Shown here piece by piece: positions 6,151-7,251 of a stretch of 7,251 nucleotides of DNA. The first letter of the stretch is position 1. Every line of letters begins with the position of its first letter. Below the pieces are notes generated by a model. That model was not told where the DNA came from. It ran no database searches and saw nothing but the letters and a program-made list of their open reading frames with translations. Position numbers and translations under genes: made by a program. The DNA is taken from NCBI GenBank assembly GCA_041484845.1, contig JBGPIK010000352.1:1-7251 (forward strand). Direction: 5' to 3'. Source of the stretch: JBGPIK01 sp041484845. Lineage in GTDB: Bacteria; Desulfobacterota; Binatia; UBA9968.

Positions 6151-6483
6151 TCAGCTATTATTTCTCACGACCACATACTCGGGGCTAAACCCCAACTCCT
6201 CACAAACATGATCGAAGGAAAATATCCAATCACCGTCCATTTCGACGATCCAATCCTCAGTTTCATCGAAAAGCTTCTTCTTGCGAACTGTTTGCGCCGA
6301 CAGATTGTCCTGGAAGCAGTGAATCGCATCTTCCAGGAGGGCCAACATGAGTCTCTTCTCCGGCTCTAAGAGAGTTTTTCTGCTCAGGTTGTCAAAATAC
6401 TTCGCGGACAGAAGCGTGTCGGGTTGAAACAGCGAGGTGAGCTTTTCATCCGTCGTATTTACTTCTTCGCTATATTGACTCAT
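6151..6483 (-). CDS. conserved hypothetical protein, 110 residues
   Basis: A soluble, acidic protein without signal peptide or membrane segment. Residues 40-58 (EPEKRLMLALLEDAIHCFQ) form a strong amphipathic helix. A second block, LFDETEDWIVEMDGDWIFSFDHVCEELGF (71-99, with Trp78 and Trp86), looks like helix-turn-helix-like packing. I recall this pairing from small hypothetical proteins of uncultured Deltaproteobacteria, NC10 and Rokubacteria, often ending PDYLRRGL or similar; here the end is PEYVVVRNNS, so the last residues may have been changed, with a repeat element abutting the stop codon. The start at 6483 has AAAGGAGA about 6 bases before it on the minus strand and shares one base with the stop of the STAS gene (TGATG), indicating translational coupling. 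The 17-residue extension to 6534 runs into the STAS gene and is very basic; it is rejected. Function unknown; a small DNA- or partner-binding regulator is possible. Confidence 0.75.
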   Translation of the reverse strand: MSQYSEEVNTTDEKLTSLFQPDTLLSAKYFDNLSRKTLLEPEKRLMLALLEDAIHCFQDNLSAQTVRKKKLFDETEDWIVEMDGDWIFSFDHVCEELGFSPEYVVVRNNS

Positions 6484-6698
6484 CAGCCTTCTCCTTTTCG
6501 TTTGATTTCTTCTACGATCGCTTTGGTCATGCATCCTTGAGCGACAAGCTCGGCTCCTTGCTGATTCATGTCGGTCAAGAGCCTTCTTCCTGCGGCATCG
6601 ATGAACGTCACTATTTTCAGGACAACCCTCACGGGCCGATCGTCAGTGACGGCTCGCTGCCAACAGTGTTCCAACTCATCGACCCAAGGTCCCGCCAA
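6483..6698 (-). CDS. STAS-domain protein, N-terminally truncated
   Basis: The 71 residues from TTG 6698 match the later part of a STAS domain (anti-sigma-factor-antagonist/MlaB fold): LAGPWVDELEHCW, VRVVLKIVTFIDAAGRRLL, MNQQGAELVA, and IVEEIKRK. At the phospho-acceptor loop, classical members have D-S-S-G or D-x-S-G, whereas this one has Asp34-Ala-Ala-Gly37, so it should not be regulated by serine phosphorylation. GGAGGG lies on the minus strand about 4 bases before TTG, so expression from here is possible. However, the frame stays open upstream and encodes missing first strands (see 6699-6758), so a product from TTG would lack about the first quarter of the fold. Its stop overlaps the start of the downstream gene at 6483. 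Either a decayed gene whose translation still feeds the coupled partner, or a short functional variant. Confidence 0.65.
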   Translation of the reverse strand: MAGPWVDELEHCWQRAVTDDRPVRVVLKIVTFIDAAGRRLLTDMNQQGAELVAQGCMTKAIVEEIKRKGEG

Positions 6699-6758
6699 TT
6701 TTCCCTCCAGATCAAAAATAGTAGTCGCGCCGTCGTGTTGAGTATTGATCTAAAGCAT
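6699..6758 (-). pseudogene. 5' end of the STAS gene interrupted by an amber codon
   Basis: In frame with the STAS domain, the minus strand reads ATG (6758-6756), CTT, TAG (6752-6750), ATC AAT, then the residues NTQHDGATTIFDLEGK joining LAGPW. Family members as I remember them begin MLRI or MLKI followed by such a strand, so the TAG sits exactly where codon 3 would be Arg or Lys; AAG to TAG is a single change. The gene appears to carry a nonsense mutation, or the assembled base is wrong. TAG ends the hydrolase gene at 966-968, so general recoding of TAG is unlikely. Confidence 0.6.
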
Positions 6759-6830
6759 ATAAACCCGTCTCTATATCGAGTCACAAAACTTTGGTTTGGG
6801 CTTGCACGACCTGTGTCCAACTAAAAACTT

Positions 6831-6944
6831 TTAATTCCACGTGACCTGTCGATGGAGGACGACCTCCTGGCCCTCGTCATCGACCTCGATTGTTGGATCG
6901 CACCAACAGAAATCCGAGTCCAAGTGGTTTAGCCCCACCGGCAT
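6831..6944 (-). CDS. small CWC-motif protein or gene remnant
   Basis: A 37-residue frame (39 from GTG 6950) contains NHLDSDFCWCDPTIEVDDEG and then QEVVLHRQVTWN. The pattern CWC-x-P...G-x-x-[VI][VI]-x-H is one I know from many small hypothetical proteins, and the reading frame looks genuinely protein-coding rather than random. The start is poorly supported: GGTGGAG directly touches the ATG and no well-spaced Shine-Dalgarno exists. The frame is closed by TAG 15-30 bases upstream. It may be a complete tiny protein with a paired-Cys site, or the 3' end of a longer gene broken by a frameshift. It lies upstream of the STAS gene on the same strand, with 72 bases between. Confidence 0.35.
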   Translation of the reverse strand: MPVGLNHLDSDFCWCDPTIEVDDEGQEVVLHRQVTWN

Positions 6945-7018
6945 CTCCACCGGGACAACGGCAGGCGCAAACTATGTACGATTTACAAACATCACAGCGG
7001 TCGCCCCCCATCCTTGCC

Positions 7019-7183
7019 CTACCGGCTCAAGCGCAAAAGCCTAGCGGTCGACCTAACGCCGTTCACGCCATACTCGATTGCCATGGCGAACAGCGCCTGT
7101 TCGATCCCCTGAGTTTGCGCGCGCACCAACAGGGTTGTTCCGATCAGCAGCAAACTCGCTAGCAATGGGAATTCGATCTTCAT
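7019..7183 (-). CDS. 54-residue frame with a Sec-type signal peptide
   Basis: The frame begins MKIEFPLLASLLLIGTTLLV and continues RAQTQ, giving a short basic start, a long hydrophobic core (residues 5-20) and an A-x-A-like exit at RAQ. The mature part is only about 30 residues (QGIEQALFAMAIEYG and on) and ends abruptly at TAG. No family is recognised. GAAAGGCGG lies on the minus strand 10 or more bases before ATG, only a fair site. The shortness suggests either a small secreted peptide or the front of a larger exported protein cut off by a stop or frameshift. An imperfect inverted repeat (7061-7071 with 7083-7091, 2-base bulge) falls inside the frame. Confidence 0.35.
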   Translation of the reverse strand: MKIEFPLLASLLLIGTTLLVRAQTQGIEQALFAMAIEYGVNGVRSTARLLRLSR

Positions 7184-7190
7184 GGAGGAT

Positions 7191-7251
7191 TCACCGCCTT
7201 TCGTTCCGTTCTCTGCAGAAGTAGTAGGGCAATGCCCGTGCCAGTTGCATC
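7191..7251 (-). CDS. possible C-terminus of a minus-strand gene entering from the right
   Basis: The minus strand is open from the window edge to TGA at 7193-7191, reading MQLARALPYYFCRERNERR. The basic tail and position just before the signal-peptide frame would fit the end of an incoming gene, but 20 codons are too few to establish coding or family, and this may be chance. Confidence 0.15.
   Translation of the reverse strand, partial: MQLARALPYYFCRERNERR

Noticed and set aside
6759..6787. TTGTGA and TTTATA with 17-base spacing on the minus strand as a promoter for the STAS gene
   Set aside because: The -10-like hexamer touches the ATG, which would put the transcript start inside the gene; match quality is too weak to call.
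6537..6824. 95-residue plus-strand frame
   Set aside because: Antisense to the STAS gene, whose minus-strand reading has recognisable domain motifs.
7050..7095. Possible tRNA-like folding around GGTCGACC and the GCCAT/ATGGC arms
   Set aside because: No seven-base acceptor stem, anticodon arm or T-loop consensus can be assembled.
6841..7162. Plus-strand frames of 67 and 90 residues
   Set aside because: Ser/Thr/Pro/Gln-rich shadow translations with no ribosome binding site; the minus strand has more protein-like short frames here.
1..7251. CRISPR array, insertion sequence or integrase
   Set aside because: No regularly spaced repeats and no transposase or recombinase motif seen in any frame.

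Overview
The window is a piece of a GC-rich bacterial genome. No rRNA, tRNA, CRISPR array or insertion sequence is visible. The gene content is a run of catabolic-looking enzymes with an SsuA/THI5-like solute-binding protein, followed by small conserved hypothetical proteins with 'EPEKRLMLALLEDA' and 'LEGKLAGPWVDELE' signatures. It is reminiscent of uncultured soil or groundwater lineages such as Deltaproteobacteria/Binatota, Rokubacteria, NC10 or Tectomicrobia. That placement is an impression from protein style and was not tested.

Positions 1-5656 are dominated by six plus-strand genes in tight order. They are a dienelactone-hydrolase-family enzyme (234-968), a PqqC/TenA-like haem-oxygenase-fold diiron protein (1080-1793), a small VOC-superfamily protein (1822-2160), a secreted SsuA/THI5-like substrate-binding protein (2187-3176), a second and clearly paralogous diiron protein (3218-3913), and a gamma-glutamyltransferase-family Ntn hydrolase (4001 or 4082 to 5656). 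The genes from 1080 to 3913 are 26-41 bases apart, each with its own Shine-Dalgarno, and look like an operon. Strong hairpins at 996-1022 and 3972-3995 mark the two wider junctions. A 14-codon reading frame with a good ribosome binding site overlaps the start codon of the hydrolase gene. A possible minus-strand gene begins at 67 and leaves the window on the left.

Read together, the plus-strand genes suggest uptake of a small organic molecule (binding protein) followed by oxidative and hydrolytic processing: two putative O2-activating diiron enzymes, one VOC metalloenzyme, one alpha/beta hydrolase and one amide- or glutamyl-cleaving Ntn hydrolase. No permease or ATPase is present, and the substrate cannot be read from the sequence. 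The pair of paralogous diiron proteins bracketing a VOC protein and a binding protein is the most unusual architecture in the window.

Positions 5657-6150 hold no convincing gene. They contain a probable terminator hairpin and, at 6060-6148, two oppositely oriented copies of a palindromic intergenic repeat. From 6151 to the right edge the signal is on the minus strand: a 110-residue hypothetical protein translationally coupled to a STAS-domain gene, whose natural reading frame carries an in-frame amber codon at codon 3, then a series of very short frames (a CWC-type tail, a signal-peptide-bearing 54-residue frame and a possible incoming C-terminus). This right-hand part looks partly decayed.
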